Origin: Posidonia oceanica
Lineage: Eukaryota > Streptophyta > Magnoliopsida > Alismatales > Posidoniaceae
Direction: 5' to 3'
Assembly: GCA_037176725.1 (NCBI GenBank)
Contig: JAZBRS010000044.1
Span: 620,001 to 684,000 of the forward strand
Length of the DNA: 64,000 nt
Position 1 is the stretch's first letter. Every line of letters starts with the position of its first letter. Below the pieces are notes generated by a model that was given only the letters and a program-made list of their open reading frames with translations, made no database searches and was not told where the DNA came from. Below are positions 23,825 through 36,653 of this stretch, in pieces. The translations under genes and the position numbers were made by a program.

Positions 23825-23846
23825 GGGGGTGCCTAACACCTTCCCC
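23825..23846 (+). other. Conserved LTR hairpin box
   Basis: GGGGGTGCCTAACACC followed by TTCCCC can pair with itself (GGGGTG / CACC-CCC). It is conserved in all four giant LTRs (also near 3939-3963, 42396-42416 and 63717-63738) within a well-conserved block. Similar boxes are common near the 3' end of Tat/Ogre LTRs. A role in RNA 3'-end formation or packaging is possible but unproven. Confidence 0.55.
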
Positions 23847-24165
23847 GCACATAACAGGAGTCCTTGCCCAATCTTTTGGCCCACAATGACCATATTGCCC
23901 TTATCCTAGGCATGAGTCATCTCATTTGCATTTGTTTTCTTTTGCATTGCTTTGCATTGCATTCTTTGCTTGGTTTTGCATGTTAACTCACGCATTTCCT
24001 CTGGTTTTCCTTGTCTCTCGATAATAGACACGGTGGCGACTTTGAATTGTCATATCTTCTTCTTTTCTTATCTTTTCTCCTCTATTTTAAGTGTTTTCGA
24101 GTTGAGCCCTCCTCCTCGGACATAGCCGCTAATAGTAGGCCTGATTATGATTGGGAATACTACAG

Positions 24166-24183
24166 TGGTGACTCCACTGGGGA
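24166..24183 (+). promoter_or_regulatory. Primer-binding-site-like motif after LTR 2
   Basis: TGGTGACTCCACTGGGGA begins one base after the LTR end. It begins with TGG, as all such sites do, and resembles the complement of a plant tRNA-Arg 3' end (TGGCGACTCC...), the primer reported for Ogre-type elements. The tRNA assignment is from memory and the match is imperfect. Confidence 0.7.
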
Positions 24184-27100
24184 ACTGCAGACTCTTCTTA
24201 TTTCCTTGATGGGTCGAGGACGAGCTCATTGCATGCCTTTTCTAAGTCATGTGTGCTTTCCATTTTACGAGCCCTTTGCTTGCCCGTTCGAGGTCATGTC
24301 TGCTTGTTCCCTTAATGGTTCAAGGACGAGTCCTCTGCATGCCCTTTCGAGCTCTTGTCTGCTTGTTTCCTTGATGGTTCGAGGATGAGCCCTTCGCATG
24401 CCTTTTCGAAGTCATGACTGCTTCCTTCTTTGATGGTTGAGGACAGGCGCCTTTGCATGCCCCTCCAAGGTCAAGTCTGCTTATTATCTCGATTGTTCGA
24501 GAATAAGCCCTTTGCATGCCATTTCGAGGTCATGTCTGCTTGTTTCCACAATGGTTCAAGGACGAGCCCATTGCATGCCGTTTCGAAATCATGTCTGCTT
24601 GTTTCCTCGATGGTTGATGACAGACGCCTATGCATGCCCTTTCGAGGTCATGTCTGCTTGTTTCCTTGAGGGTTCGAGGACGAGCCATTTGCATGCCTTT
24701 TCGAAGTCATGTCTGCTTGTTTCCTCGATGGTTGCGGACAGGCCGTTGCATTCCCTTTCAAGGTCATGGGTGCTTGTTTCCTCAATTGTTCGAGGACGAG
24801 CCCTTTGCATGCCTTTTCGAAGTCCTGTCTGCTTGTTTCCTCGATAGGACGAGGACGAGCCCTTTGCAAGTCCTTTCGAGGTCATGTCTGCTTGTTCCCT
24901 TGGTCGTTGAGGACGGGCGTCTTTGCATGCCCTTTCGAGGTATTGTCTGCTTATTTCCACAATAGTTCGAGGACGAGCCCTTTGCATGCCTTTTCGAAGT
25001 CATGTCTACTTGTTTCCTCGATGGTTCGAGGACGAGCCCTTTGTATGCCCCTTCGAGGTCATGTCTGCTTGTTTTCTCAATGGGTCGAGTACGAGTCCTT
25101 TGCTTGCCTTTTCGAAGTCATGTCTGCCTGTTTCCTCGATTGTTCGAGGATGAGCCCTTTACAAGCCCTTTCGAGCTAATGTCTGCTTGTTTCCTCGATT
25201 GTTCGAGGGCGAGCCCCATACAAGCCCTTTCGAGGTCAGGACTGCTTGTTTCCTCGATGGGTCGAGGACGAGCCCTTTGCATGCCTTTTCGAAGTCAAGT
25301 CCGCTTACCATTTTGCGAGCCCTTTGCTTGCTTTTTCAAAGTCATGTCTGCTTGCCGTTCGCAAGCCCTTTGCATACCCTTTCGAGGTCACGTCTGCTTG
25401 TTACCCTGATGGGTCGAGAACGACCCCTTTGCATGCCTTTCCAAAGTTTTGTCTGCGTGCCGTTTTGCGAGCACTTTGCTTGCCCATTCGATGCCATGTC
25501 AGCTTGTTTCCTCGATGCTTCGAGGACGAGCGCTTCGCATGCCCTTCCGAGGTCATGTCTGCTTGTTTCCACGATGGTTGAGGATGGGCGCCTTTGCATG
25601 TCCTTTCGAGGTCATGTCTGCTTGTTTCCTCGATTGTTCGAGGACGAGCCCTTTGCATGCCTTTTCAAAGTCGTGTCTGCTTGTTTCCTCGATGGTTGAG
25701 AACGGGCGCCATTGCATGCCTTTCCGAGATAATGTCTGCTTGTTTCCTCGATGGTTCGAGAACGAGCCTTTTCGAAGTCATGTCTGCTTGTTTCCTCGAT
25801 TGTTTGAGGACGAGCCCTTTGCATGCCCTTTCAAGGTCAAGACTGCTTGTTTCCTCGGTGGTTGAGGACAGGCGCCTTTGCTTGCCCTTTCAAGGTAATG
25901 TCTGCTAGTTACCTCGATGGTTCGAGGACGAGTCCTTTGCATGCGTCTTTGAGGTGATGTCTACTTGTTTCCTCGATGGTTCGTGGACGAGCCCTTTGCA
26001 TGCCCTTTCGTAGTCATGTCTGCTTGTTTCATCAGTGTTTGAGGACAGGCTCCTTTGCTTGTCCTTTCAAGGTCATGTCTGCATGTTTCCTCGATTAGTC
26101 GAGGACATGTCCTTTGCAAGTCTTTTTGAAGTCATGTCTGCTTGCCGTTTTGCATACCCATTCGAGGTCATGTCTGCTTGTTTCCTCGATGGGTCGAGGA
26201 CGAGCCCTTTGCATGTCTTTCCGAAGTCATGTCTGCTTGCCGTTTTGTGAGCCCTTTGCCTGCCCTTTCGAGGTCACGTCTGCTTGTTTCCTCATGGGGT
26301 TGAGGACGAGCGCCACTGCATTCCCTTTCAAGTTCATGTCTGCTTGTTTCCTTGATGGTTGAGGATGGGCGCCTTTGCATGCTCTTTCGAGGTCATGTCT
26401 GCTTGTTTCATCAGTGGTTCGAGGACGAGCCCTTTGCATGCCTTTTCAAAGTCATGTCTGCTTGTTTCCTCGAAGGTTGAGGACGGGTGCCTTTGCATGC
26501 CTTTACGAGATAAAGCCTGCATGTTTCCTCGATGGTTCGAGGACGTACCCATTGCATGCCTTTTCGAAGTCTTGCCTGCATGTTTTCTCGATGGCTCGAG
26601 AATGAGCCCTTTTCATGCCTTTTTGAATTCATGTCTACTTGTTTCATCGATGGTTCGAGGACGAGCCCTTTGCATACCCTTTTGAGGTCATGTCTGCTTG
26701 TTTCCACGATGGGTTGAGGACGAGCCCTTTGCATGCCTTTTCGAAGTCATCGTTGCTTGCCGTTTTACGAGCCCTTTGCATGCCCTTTCGAGGTCATGTC
26801 TGCTTGTTTCCTCGATTAGTCGAGGACAAGTCCTTTGCATGCCTTTTCAAAGTAATGTCTACTTTCCATTTTGCAAGCCTTTTGCATGCCCTTTCGAGAT
26901 CATGCCTGCTTGTTTCTTCGATGGGTCGAGGACGAGCCCTTTGCATGCCTTTTGAAGTTATGTCTGCTTGCCGTTTTACTAGCCCACACCATGCCCTTTC
27001 GAGGTCATGTCCACTTGCTTCCTCATGGGATTGAGGACGGGCGCCTCTGCATTCCCTTTCAAGGTCATGTCTGCTTGTTTCCTTGATGGTTGAGCATGGG

Positions 27101-29944
27101 CACCTTTGCATGCCCTTTCAAGGTCATGTCTGCTTATTTCCTCGATGGTTCGAGGACGTGGCCTTTGTATGCCTTTTCAAAGTCATGTCTGCTTGTTTCC
27201 TTGATGGTTGTGGACGGGCGCCTTCGCATGCCCTTTCGAGATAATGTCTACTTGTTTCCTCGATGGTTCGAGGACATACCCTTTGCATGCCTTTTTGAAG
27301 TCATGCCTGCTCGTTTTCTCGAAGGTTCGAGGATGAGCCCTTCACATACCTTCTCGAATTCATGTCTGCCTATTTCCTCGATGGTTTGAGGACGAGACCT
27401 TTGCATGCCCTTTCGAGGTCATGTCTACTTGTTTCCTCGATGAGTCGAGGACGAGCCCTTTGCATGCCTTTATGAAGTCATGTCTACTAGTTTCCTCGAT
27501 AGTTCAAAGACGAGCCCTTTACATGCCCTTTCGAGCTCATGTCTGCTTGTTTCCTCGATGGGTCGAGGACGAGCCCTTTGCTTGCCATTTTGAAGTCAAG
27601 TCTGCTTGCCGTTTTGCGAGAACTTAGCAAGCCCTTTTGAGGTCTTGTCTGCTTGTTTCCTCAATAGGTCGAGGGCGAGCCCTTTGCATGCCTTTTCGAA
27701 GTCAAGTCTGCTTGCCATTTTGCGAGTCCTTTGCATGCCCTTTCGAGGCCATGTCTGCTTGTTTCCTCGATGGGTCGAGGACGAACCTTTTGCATGCCTT
27801 TTTGAAGTCATGTTTGCTTGTCGTTTTGTGAGCCCTCTGCATGCCCTTTCGTGGTTATGTCTGCTTGTTTCCTCATGGTGTTGAGGACGAGCGCCTCCAC
27901 ATGCCATTTCGCGGTCAAGTCTGCTTCCCGTTTCGTGACCCCTTTGCATGCCCTTTCGAGGTCATGTCAGCTTTTTTCCTCGACAGGTCGAGGACGAGCC
28001 CTTTGCATGCATTTTCGAAGTCATGTCTGCTTGCCGACTTGTGATCCCTTTGCATGCCCATCCGAGGTCATGTCTGCTTGTTTCCTCACGGGGTTGAGGA
28101 TGAGCGCCTCCGCATGCCCTTTCGCGGTAATGTCTACTTGCCGTTTTGTGAGCCCTTTGCTTGCCTTTTCAAAGTCATGTCTGCTTCCCGTTTGTGAGCC
28201 CTTTGCTTGCCCTTTCGAGGTCATGCCTGCTTGTTTCCTCGATGGGTCGAGAATGACCCCTTTGCATGCCTTTTCGAAGTCTTGTTTTCTTGCCGTTTTG
28301 CGAGCCCTTTGCTTGCCCATTCGAGGCCATGTCAACTTGTTTCCTTGATGGTTCAAGAACGAGCCTATTGCATGCCCTTTCGAGTTCATGTCTGCTTGTT
28401 TCCTCGATGATTCGAGGACGAGTCCTTTGGAAGCCCATTCGAGGTCATGTCTGCTTGTTTCGTCAATGGTTCGAGGATGAGCCCATTGCATGCCTTTTCG
28501 AAGTCATGTTTGCCTGCCGCTTTCTGATCCCATTGCATGCCCTTTCGAGGTCATGTTTGCTTGTTTCCTCGATTGTTTGAGGACGAACCCTTTGCATGCC
28601 TTTTCGAAGTCATGTCTACTTGTTTCCTCGATGGTTCGTGGACGAGCCCTTTGCATGCCCTTCCGAGGTCATGTCTGCTTGTTTCGTCAGTGGTTGAGAA
28701 CAGGCGCCTTTGCATGTCCTGTCGAGGTCATGTCTGCTTGTTTCCGCATTGGTTCGAGGACGAGCCCTTTGCAAGCCTCTTTGAAGTCATTTCTGCTTGT
28801 TTCCTCGATGGTTCGAGGATGAGCCGTTTACATTCCCATTCAAGATGTCTGGTTGTTTCCTTGATTGGTCAAGGATGAGCCTTTTGCATGCCCTTTCGAA
28901 GTCACGTCTGTTAGCTATTTTGCGAGCCCTTTGCCTGCCCTTTCGTGGTCATGTCTTCTTATTTCCTCAATGGGTCCAGGACGAGCCCATTGCATGCCTT
29001 TTCGAAGTCATGTCTGCTTCCCGTTTTACGAGCCCTTTGCATGCCCTTTCGAGGTCATGTTTGCTTATTTCCTCAATGGTTGGAGGACGAGCCCTTTGCA
29101 TGCCCTTTCGAGCTCATGTCTGCTTGTTTCCTGGATGGTTCAAGGATGAGCCCTTTGCATGCCTTTTCGAAGTCATGTCTGCATGTTTCCTTGATGGTTG
29201 AGGATGGAAGCCTTTGCATGCCCCTCTGAGGTCATGTCTGCTTGTTTCCTCGATGGTTCGAAGACGAGCCCTTTGCATGCCATTTTGAGGTCTTGTCTAC
29301 TTGTTTCCACGATGGTTCTAGGACGAACCCTTTGCATGCCATTTTGATGTCATGTCTACTTGTTTCCTCGATGGTTGAGGATGAGTGCCATTGCATGCCC
29401 TTCGAGGTCATGTCTGCTTGTTACCTTGATGGTTCGAGGACGAGCCATTTGCATGCCTTTTCGAAGTCATGTCAGCTTGTTTCCTCGATGGTTGCGGACC
29501 GGCCTTTGCATGCCCTTTCGAGGTCATGTCTGCTTGTTTCCTCAATGGTTCAAGGACGAGTCCTTTGCATGCCTATTCGAAGTCTTGTCAGTTTGTTTCC
29601 TCGATGGGGCGAGGACGAGCCCTTTGCATGTCCTTTCAAGATCATGTCTGCTTGTTTCCTTGGTGGTTGTGGATGGGCGTCTTTGCATGCCCTCCAGAGG
29701 TCTTGTCTACTTGTTTCCTCGATGGTCCAAGGACGAGCCCTTTGCATGCCATTTCAAAGTTATGTTTACTTCTTTCCTCGATGTTCGAGGACGAGCCCTT
29801 TGCAAGCCCCTTCGAGGTCATGTTTGCTTGTTTCCTCGATGGATCGAGGACGAGCCCATTGCTTGCCTTTTCGAAGTCATGTCTGCTTGTTTCCATGATT
29901 GTTCGAGAACGAGTCCTTTACAAGCCCTTTTGAGGTCATGTCTG

Positions 29945-32800
29945 CTTGTTTCCTCGATGGGTCGAGGACGAGCCCTTTGCATGCATTTTCGAAGTCAAGT
30001 CTACTTTCCGTTTTGCAAGCCCCTTGCATGCCTTTTTGACGTTACATCTGCTAGTTTCCTCGATGGTTCGAGGACGAGCCCTTTGCATGCCTTTTCGAAG
30101 TCAAGTCTGCTTGCCATTTTGCAATCCCTTTGCACACCCTTTCGAGGTAATGTCTGCTAGTTTCCTTGGTGGTTGAGGACAAGCCATTTGCTAGCCTTTT
30201 CAAAATCATGACTGCTTGTTACCTCGATTTTTGAGGACGGGCGCCATTGCTTGCCCTTTCGAGGTTATGTCTACTTGTTTCCTCGATGGTTCGAGGACGA
30301 GCCCTATGCATGCCTTTTCGAAGTCATGTCTACTTGTTTCCTCAATGGTTCGAGGACGAGCCATTTGCATGCCCTTTCGAAGTCATGTCTGCTTGTTTCC
30401 TCAGTGGTTGAGGACGGGCGCCTTCGCATGCCCTTTCGAGATCATGTCTGCTTGTTTCCTCGACGGTTCGAGGACAAGTCCTTTGCATGCCTTTTCGAAG
30501 TCATATCTACATGTTTCCTCGATGGTTCGTGGACAAGCCCATTGCATGCCCTTTCGAGGTCATGTTTGCTTGTTTCATCAGTGTTTGAGGACGGGCACCT
30601 TTGCATGTCCTTTCACGGTCACGTCTGCTTGTTTCCTCGATAGTTCGAGGACGAGCCCTTCGCATGCCTTTTCGAAGTCATGTCTGGTTGTTTCCTTGAT
30701 GGTTCGAGGACGAGCCCTTTGCAAACCCTTTCGAGGTCATGTCTACTTGTTTCCTCGATGGGTCGAGGATGAGCCCTTTACATGCCTTTCCGAAGTCATG
30801 TCTACCTGTTTCCTCTATGGTTCGAGGACGAGCCACTTACATGCCCTTTCGAGGTCATGTCTGCTTGTTTCCTCGATGGGTCGAGAACGAGCCCTTTGCA
30901 CGCCTTTTCGAAGTCATGTTTGCTTACCGTTTTGCGAGCCCTTTGCATGCCCTTTCGAGATCATGTCTGCTTGTTTCCTCGATGGGTCGTGGACGAGTCT
31001 TTTGCATGCCTTTTCGAAGTCATGTCTGCTTGCTGTTTTGCAAGCCCTTTGCATGCCCTTTCGAGGTCATGTCTACTAGTTTCCTCGATGGGTCGAGGAC
31101 GAGCCCTTTTCATGCCTCTTTGAAGTCTTGTCTGCTTGCGGTTTTGCAAGCCCTTTGCATGCCCTTTCGAGGTCATGTCTACTTCTTTCCTCATAGGGTT
31201 GAGGATGAGCACCTCTGCATTCCCTTTCAAGGTCATGTCTTCTTGTTTCCTCGATGGTTGAGGATGGGCGCCTTTGCATGCCCTTTCGAGGTCATGTCTG
31301 CTTGTTTCCTCGTTGGTTTGAGGATGTGCCCTTTGCATGCCTTTTTAAAGTCATGTCTGCTTGTTTCCTCGATGGATCGAGGACGAGCCCTTTGCATGCA
31401 TTTTCGAAGTCAAGTTTGCTTTCCGTTTTGCGAGCCCCTTGCATGCCTTTTCGAGGTTACGTCTGCTAGTTTCCTCGATGGTTCAAGGACGAGCCCTTTG
31501 CATGCCTTTTCGAAGTCATGTCTGCTTGCCGTTTTGCAAGCCCTTTGCACACCCTTTCGAGGTAATGTCTGCTAGTTTCCTCGATGGTTGAGGATGAGCC
31601 ATTTGCAAGCCTTGTCGAAATCATGTCTGCTTGTTACCTCGATTTTTGAGGACGGGTGCCTTTGCTTGGCCTTTCGAGGTTATGTCTACTTGTTTCCTCG
31701 ATGGTTCGAGGATGAGCCCTGTGCATGCCTTTTCGAAGTCATGTCTACTTGTTTCCTCGATGGTTCGAGGACGAGCCATTTGCATGCCCTTTCGAAGTCA
31801 TGCCTGCTTGTTTCCTCGGTGGTTGAGGACGGGCGCCTTCGCATGCCCTTTCGAGGTCATGTCTGCTTGTTTCCTCAGCGGTTCGAGGACGAGTCCTTTG
31901 CATGCCTTTTCGAAGTCATATCTACATGTTTCCTCGATGGTTCGTGGAAGTGCCTGTTGCATGCCCTTTCGAGGACGGGCACCCTTGCATGTCCTTTCAC
32001 GGTCACGTCTGCTTGTTTCCTCGATAGTTCGAGGACAAGCCCTTTGCATGCCTTTTCAAAGTCATGTCCGGTTGTTTCCTCGATGGTTCGAGGACGAGCC
32101 CTTTGCAAGCCCTTTCGAGGTCATGTCTACTTGTTTCCTCGATGGTTCGAGCACGAGCCCTTTGCAAGCCCTTTTGAGGTCATGTCTACTTGTTTCCTCG
32201 ATGGGTCGAGGATGAGCCCTTTGCATGCCTTTTCGAAGTCATGTCTACCTATTTCCTCTATGGTTCGAGGACAAGCCGTTTACATGCCCTTTCGAGGTCA
32301 TGTCTGCTTCTTTCCTCGATGGGTCGAGAACGAGCCCTTTGCATGCCTTTTCGAAGTCATGTCTGCTTGCCGTTTTGCGAGCCCTTAGCATGCCCTTTCG
32401 AGATCTTGTCTGCTTGTTTCCTCGATGGGTCGTGGACGAGTCTTTCGCATGCCTTTTCAAAGTCATGTCTGATTGCTATTTTGCAAGTCCTTTGCATGCC
32501 CTTTCGAGGTCATGTCAGCTAGTTTCCTCGATGGGTCGAGGACGAGCCCTTTTCATGCCTTTTTGAAGTCATGTCTGCTTGCCGTTTTGTGAGCCCTTTG
32601 CATGCCCTTTCGAGGTCATGTCTACTTCTTTCCTCGTAGGGTTGAGGACGAGCACCTCTGCATTCCCTTTCAAGGTCATGTCTTCTTGTTTCCTCGATGG
32701 TTGAGGATGGGCACCTTTGCATGCCCTTTCGAGGTCATGTCTGCTTGTTTCCTCGTTGTTTGAGGATGTGCCCTTTGCAAGCCTTTTCAAAGTCATGTTT
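29945..32800 (+). repeat. Tandem duplication of a 1.4-kb satellite segment
   Basis: The segments at about 29945-31360 and 31361-32800 carry the same order of unusual monomers. For example, CTCGATTTTTGAGGACGG occurs near 30222 and again near 31638, and CTTTCCGTTTTGC units precede both. The offset is 1416-1442 bp along the duplication. A related segment recurs near 56100-56310. Confidence 0.75.
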
Positions 32801-35762
32801 GCTTGTTTGCTCGATGGTCGAGGACGAGCCCTTTGCATGCCTTTTCAAATTCTTGTCTGCTTGTTTCCTCGATGGTTCGAGGATGAGCTCTTTGCATGCC
32901 CTTTCGAGGTCTTGTCTGCTTGTTTCCTCGATGGGTCAAGGACGAGACCTTTGCATGCCTTTTTGAAGTCCTGTCTGCTAACTGTTTTGCAAGCCCTTCG
33001 CATGCCCTTTTGAGGTCATGTCTGCTTGTTTCCTCGATTCGTCGAGGACGAGTCCTTTGCATGCCTTCACGAAGTCATGTCAGCTTGCCATTTTGCATGC
33101 ACTTCGCATGCCCTTTCGAGGTCATGTCTGCTTGTTTCCTCGTTGATTTGAGGACGAGCCCTTTGCATGCCTTTTTGAAGTCATGTCTACTTGCCATTTT
33201 GTGAGCCCTTTGCATGCCCTTTCGAGGTCATGTCTACTTGTTTCCTCATTGTGTTGAAGGCGAGCGCCTCCGCATACTTTTGCGGTCTTGTCTACTTGCC
33301 GTTTTGCGAGCCCTTTGCATGCCCTTTCGAGGTCATGTCTACTTGTTTCCTCGATGGGTCAAGGATGAGCCCTTTTTTGGCCTTTTACAAGTCATGTCTA
33401 CTTGCCATTTTGCAAGTCCTTTGCATGCCTATTTGAAGTCATGTCTGCTTGTTTCCTCACGGGGTTGAGGACGAGCGCCTCCGCATGCCCTTTCGTAGTC
33501 ATGTCTGCTTGCCGTTTTGCGAGCCCTTTGCTTGCTTTTTCAAAGTAATGTCTGCTTGTTTTGCGAGCCCTTTGCATGCCATTTCGAGGTCATGTCTGCT
33601 TGTTTCCTCGATGTGTCGACAACGACTCCTTTGCATGCCTTTCCGAAGTCTTGTCTGTGTGCCGTTTTGCGAGCACTTTGCTTGCCCATTCGAGGCCATG
33701 TCAGCTTCTTTCCATGATGCTTCGAGGACGAGCCGTTTGCATGCCCTTTCGCGGTCATGTCTGCTTGTTTCCACGTTGGTTCGAGGACAAGCCCTTTGGA
33801 TGCCCATTCGAGGTCATGTCTGCTTGTTTCCTCGATGGTTCGAGGACGAGCCCATTGCATGCCTTTTCGAAGTCATGTTTGCCTGCCATTTTGCGATCCA
33901 ATTGCATGCCCTTTCGAGGTCATGTTTACTTGTTTCCTAGATGGTTCAAGGACGAGCCCTTTGCATGCCTTTTCGAAGTGATGTCTACATGATTCCTCGA
34001 TAGTTCGTGGACGAGTCCTTTGCATGCCCTTTCGAGGTCATGTCTGCTTGTTTCCTCGATGGTTCGCGGACGAGCCGTTTACATGCCCTTTCGAGGTCAT
34101 GTCTGCTTGTTTCATCAATGGGTCGAGGACGAGTCCTTTGCATGCCCTTTCGAGGTCTTGTCTGCTTGTTTCTTCGATGGGTCGACGACGAGCCCTTTGC
34201 ATGCCTTTTCGAAGTTATGTCTGCATGCTGTTTTGTGAGACGTTTGCATGCCCTTTCGAGGTCATGTTTGCTTGTTTCCTCGATGGGTCAAGGACAAGCC
34301 CTTTGCATGCCTTTTTGAAGTCAAGTCTGCTTGCCATTTTGTGAGCCCTTTGCATGCCCATTCGAGGTCATGTCTGCTTGTCTCCTCGTGGAGTTGAGGA
34401 CGAGCGCCTCCGCATGCCCTTTCGCGGTTATGTCTGCTTGCCATTTTGCTAGCCCTTTGCTTGCCTCTTCGTGGTCATGTCTACTTGTTTCCTCGATGGG
34501 TCGAGGACGAGCCCTTTGCAAGCCTTTTCGAAGTCATGTCAGCTTGCCATTTTATGAGCCCTTTGCATGCCCTTTCGAGGTCATGTCTGTATGTTTCCTC
34601 ATTGGGTTGAGGACGAGTGCCTCTGCATGCCCTTTCACGGTCTTGTCTGCTTGCCATTTTGCTAGCCCTTTGCATGCCTTTTCGAAGTCATGTTTGCTTG
34701 CCATTTGCGAGCTCTTTGCATGCCCTTTCGAGGACATGTCTTCTTGTTTCCTCGATGGGTTGAGAACGACCCCTTTGCAGGCCTTTTCGAACTCATGACT
34801 GCTTGCCGTTTTGCGAGCCCGTTGCATACCCTTTCGAGGCCATGTCAGCTTGTTTCTTCGATAGTTCGAGGACGAGCCCTTTGCATGCCCTTTCGAGGCT
34901 GTGTCTGCTTGTTTCCTCGATGGTTCGAGGTCGAACCCTTTGGATGCCCATTCGCGGTCATGTCAGCAAGTTTCCTCAATGGTACGAGGACAAGTCCTTT
35001 GCATGCCATTTCGAAGTCATGTTTGCTTGCCGTTTTGCGTTCCATTTGCATGCCCTTTCGAGGTCATGTCTGCATGTTTCCTCGATGGGTCGAGGATGCA
35101 CCCTTTGCATGCCCTTTCGAGGTCATGTCTCTTTGCCATTTTGCGAGCCCTTTGCCTACCCTTTCGTGGTCATGTCTTCATGTTTCTTCGATGGGTCGAG
35201 GACGAGCCCATTGCATGCCTTTTCGATGTCATGTCTACTTCCCGTTCTGTGAGTCCTTTGCATGCCCTTTCGAGGTCCTGTCTACTAGTTTCCTCGATGG
35301 GTCGAGGATGAGCACTTTGCATGCCTTTTCGTAGTCTTGTCTGCTTGCCGTTGTACGAGCCCTTTGCATGCCCTTTCGAGGTCATGTCTGCTTTTTCCTT
35401 GTGGGATTGAGGACGAGCGCCTCCGCATTCCCTTTCGCTGTCATGTCTGCTTGTTTTCTCGATGGTTGAGGATGGGCACCTTTGCAAGCCCTTTCGAGGT
35501 CATGTCTGCTTGTTTTCTCGATGGTTCGAGTACTAGCCCATTGCATGCCTTTTCAAAGTCATGTCTGCTTGTTTCCTTGATAGGTGAGAACAGGCACCTT
35601 TGCATGCCCTTTCGAGATAATGTCTGCATGTTTCCACGATGGTTCGAGAATGAGCCCTTTGCATGCCTTTTCGAAGTCATGTATGCTTGTTTCCTCGATG
35701 GTTTGAGGACGAGCCCTTTGCATGCCCTTTCGAGGTCAAGACAGCTTGTTCCCTTGGTGGTT

Positions 35763-35767
35763 GAGGA
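35763..35767. repeat. Target-site duplication GAGGA, left copy
   Basis: GAGGA precedes TGTAGATATC and is repeated at 37336-37340. It lies in the satellite hairpin arm region (TTGAGGA). Confidence 0.88.
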
Positions 35768-36114
35768 TGTAGATATCCTATTTTCGCATTTCTAAGAGTT
35801 CTTTTGAGGATAGAAACCTTGAGGCGCCCCAAATCTCATGCCTAAGTTTGATAACACATCTTCCAGATATTCCTTGACTTCTTTAAAGCATCACAAGACC
35901 CTACCTAGACTCTGGTTGTTGGCTGTGGCAGAGCTAACTCGCTCGGGCTCGTAACAAGTCCAAGTACCCTGGGTATCCTTCACTTCAACTCGGATTTAAA
36001 ATTAGATTTGAGTTAACAGAGATGCTTCCTTGATTTCATAGGCTATCTGTAGTTTCCCAGCCTCCCATCTTGTTTCCTCTGGCAAAAATCCAGGAAAAGA
36101 GGTAAAAACGACCT

Positions 36115-36595
36115 AGGCAATTTAGTAGCCACTTGAGGAGGCGACTCAAATAGTAGCCACTTAATGCGGCGACTATAACTGTCGCCCATTTCCCAGCCGA
36201 CTACACTAGCAGCCAGCAAAGGAGGCGGCTCAGTCAGAAGCCATCTCAGGACGCGACCCATATGGACGTCAACTGGATAGGCGACTGAGCGATCGTGGGC
36301 AGCGGTTGCGCCCACTCTCCCCTCAACTCTCAGGCGCCAGTTCATCAGGCGACTGAACGGTTGTGGAACCGCCTCAGTCTTCCCACGATCTTTGACCGTC
36401 AGGCATCACTCTATGCGGTGACTATTGATCGTGCCTCCATTCAAACCGCTTTTCCACAGTTATTTCCCACTCCCCCCTCGACCGTTAGGTGCCATCTCAT
36501 GCGGCGACTAACAGTCGTGGCCTCGTTCTCGGGTCGTCCCATACTTTGACCAAGCAGTTGCTAGGTTTAGGTGCCGCTCTAACAGGCAATTGAGA
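36115..36595 (+). repeat. Degenerate direct repeats in U3 of the 1.57-kb LTR
   Basis: A motif like GCCAYYTCANGCGGCGACT recurs about eight to nine times (for example near 36124, 36154, 36333, 36400, 36487 and 36570), often followed by a GTCGTGGC-like tail. Such reiterated motifs upstream of a TATA box may be enhancer elements. Confidence 0.65.
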
Positions 36596-36653
36596 CTAAC
36601 TGCCATTTTTCTAGAATTTTCTGAGCTCCAACCGTCCCTACACCCCTAGAGTC

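Larger units (their letters stand above)
1..24164 (+). mobile_element. Element A: decayed Tat/Ogre-type Ty3/gypsy retrotransposon (internal region and 3' LTR)
   Basis: The order is leader, gag, protease, long linker, RT, RNase H, second RNase H, integrase, accessory ORF, tandem repeat, polypurine tract and a 5.65-kb LTR. RT followed by two RNase H domains, together with very long LTRs and 3'UTR tandem repeats, is known for the Tat lineage (Ogre, Retand and relatives). The window opens with TGGGGAT, which resembles the second half of the primer-binding-site motif at 24166-24183, so the 5' LTR probably ends a few bases upstream of position 1; this is inferred from a short match. The element is defective: it has 11 in-frame stops, at least one frameshift and a 5.7-kb insertion in the protease gene. 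Confidence 0.88.
18517..24164 (+). mobile_element. Giant LTR 2 (5648 bp), shared by elements A and B
   Basis: It starts TGTTGACACT and ends GGGAATACTACA. In order it holds a C/A-rich part (18550-19080), a CT microsatellite (about 19100-19160), an AT-rich block (19250-20140), a CT-rich strip (20190-20340), a GC-rich block (about 21130-21450), GCAT/TAGGTCC repeats (21545-22330), a possible leader exon ending in a donor (22642), a 30-bp minisatellite, a conserved hairpin box (23825-23846) and the terminal part. The flanks (GCATC left, GTGGT right) do not match, so it is not a solo LTR. A polypurine tract lies on its left and a primer-binding site on its right. I could not identify a TATA box with confidence. 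No gene is supported inside; the GC-rich frames look accidental. Confidence 0.92.
24201..35767 (+). repeat. 59-bp satellite array, block 1
   Basis: Head-to-tail monomers run from just after the primer-binding site. The common unit is 59 bp (GTCATGTCTGCTTGTTTCCT, then CGATGGTTCGAGGACGAGCC, then CTTTGCATGCCCTTTCGAG). A second class has GGTTGAGGACGGGCGCC in the middle, and a 47-bp class has TTGCCGTTTTGCGAGCCC in place of the hairpin part. Units ending CTTTTCGAAG and CCTTTCGAGG often alternate, suggesting a dimer of about 118 bp. Monomers are diverged, so the array is not freshly amplified. The consensus has no stop in any + frame and few on the other strand, so frames up to about 290 codons appear; I do not regard these as genes. 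Confidence 0.95.

Noticed and set aside
18517..24164. LTR 2 as another solo LTR
   Set aside because: The flanking bases do not form a target duplication, and a polypurine tract and a primer-binding site lie on its two sides.
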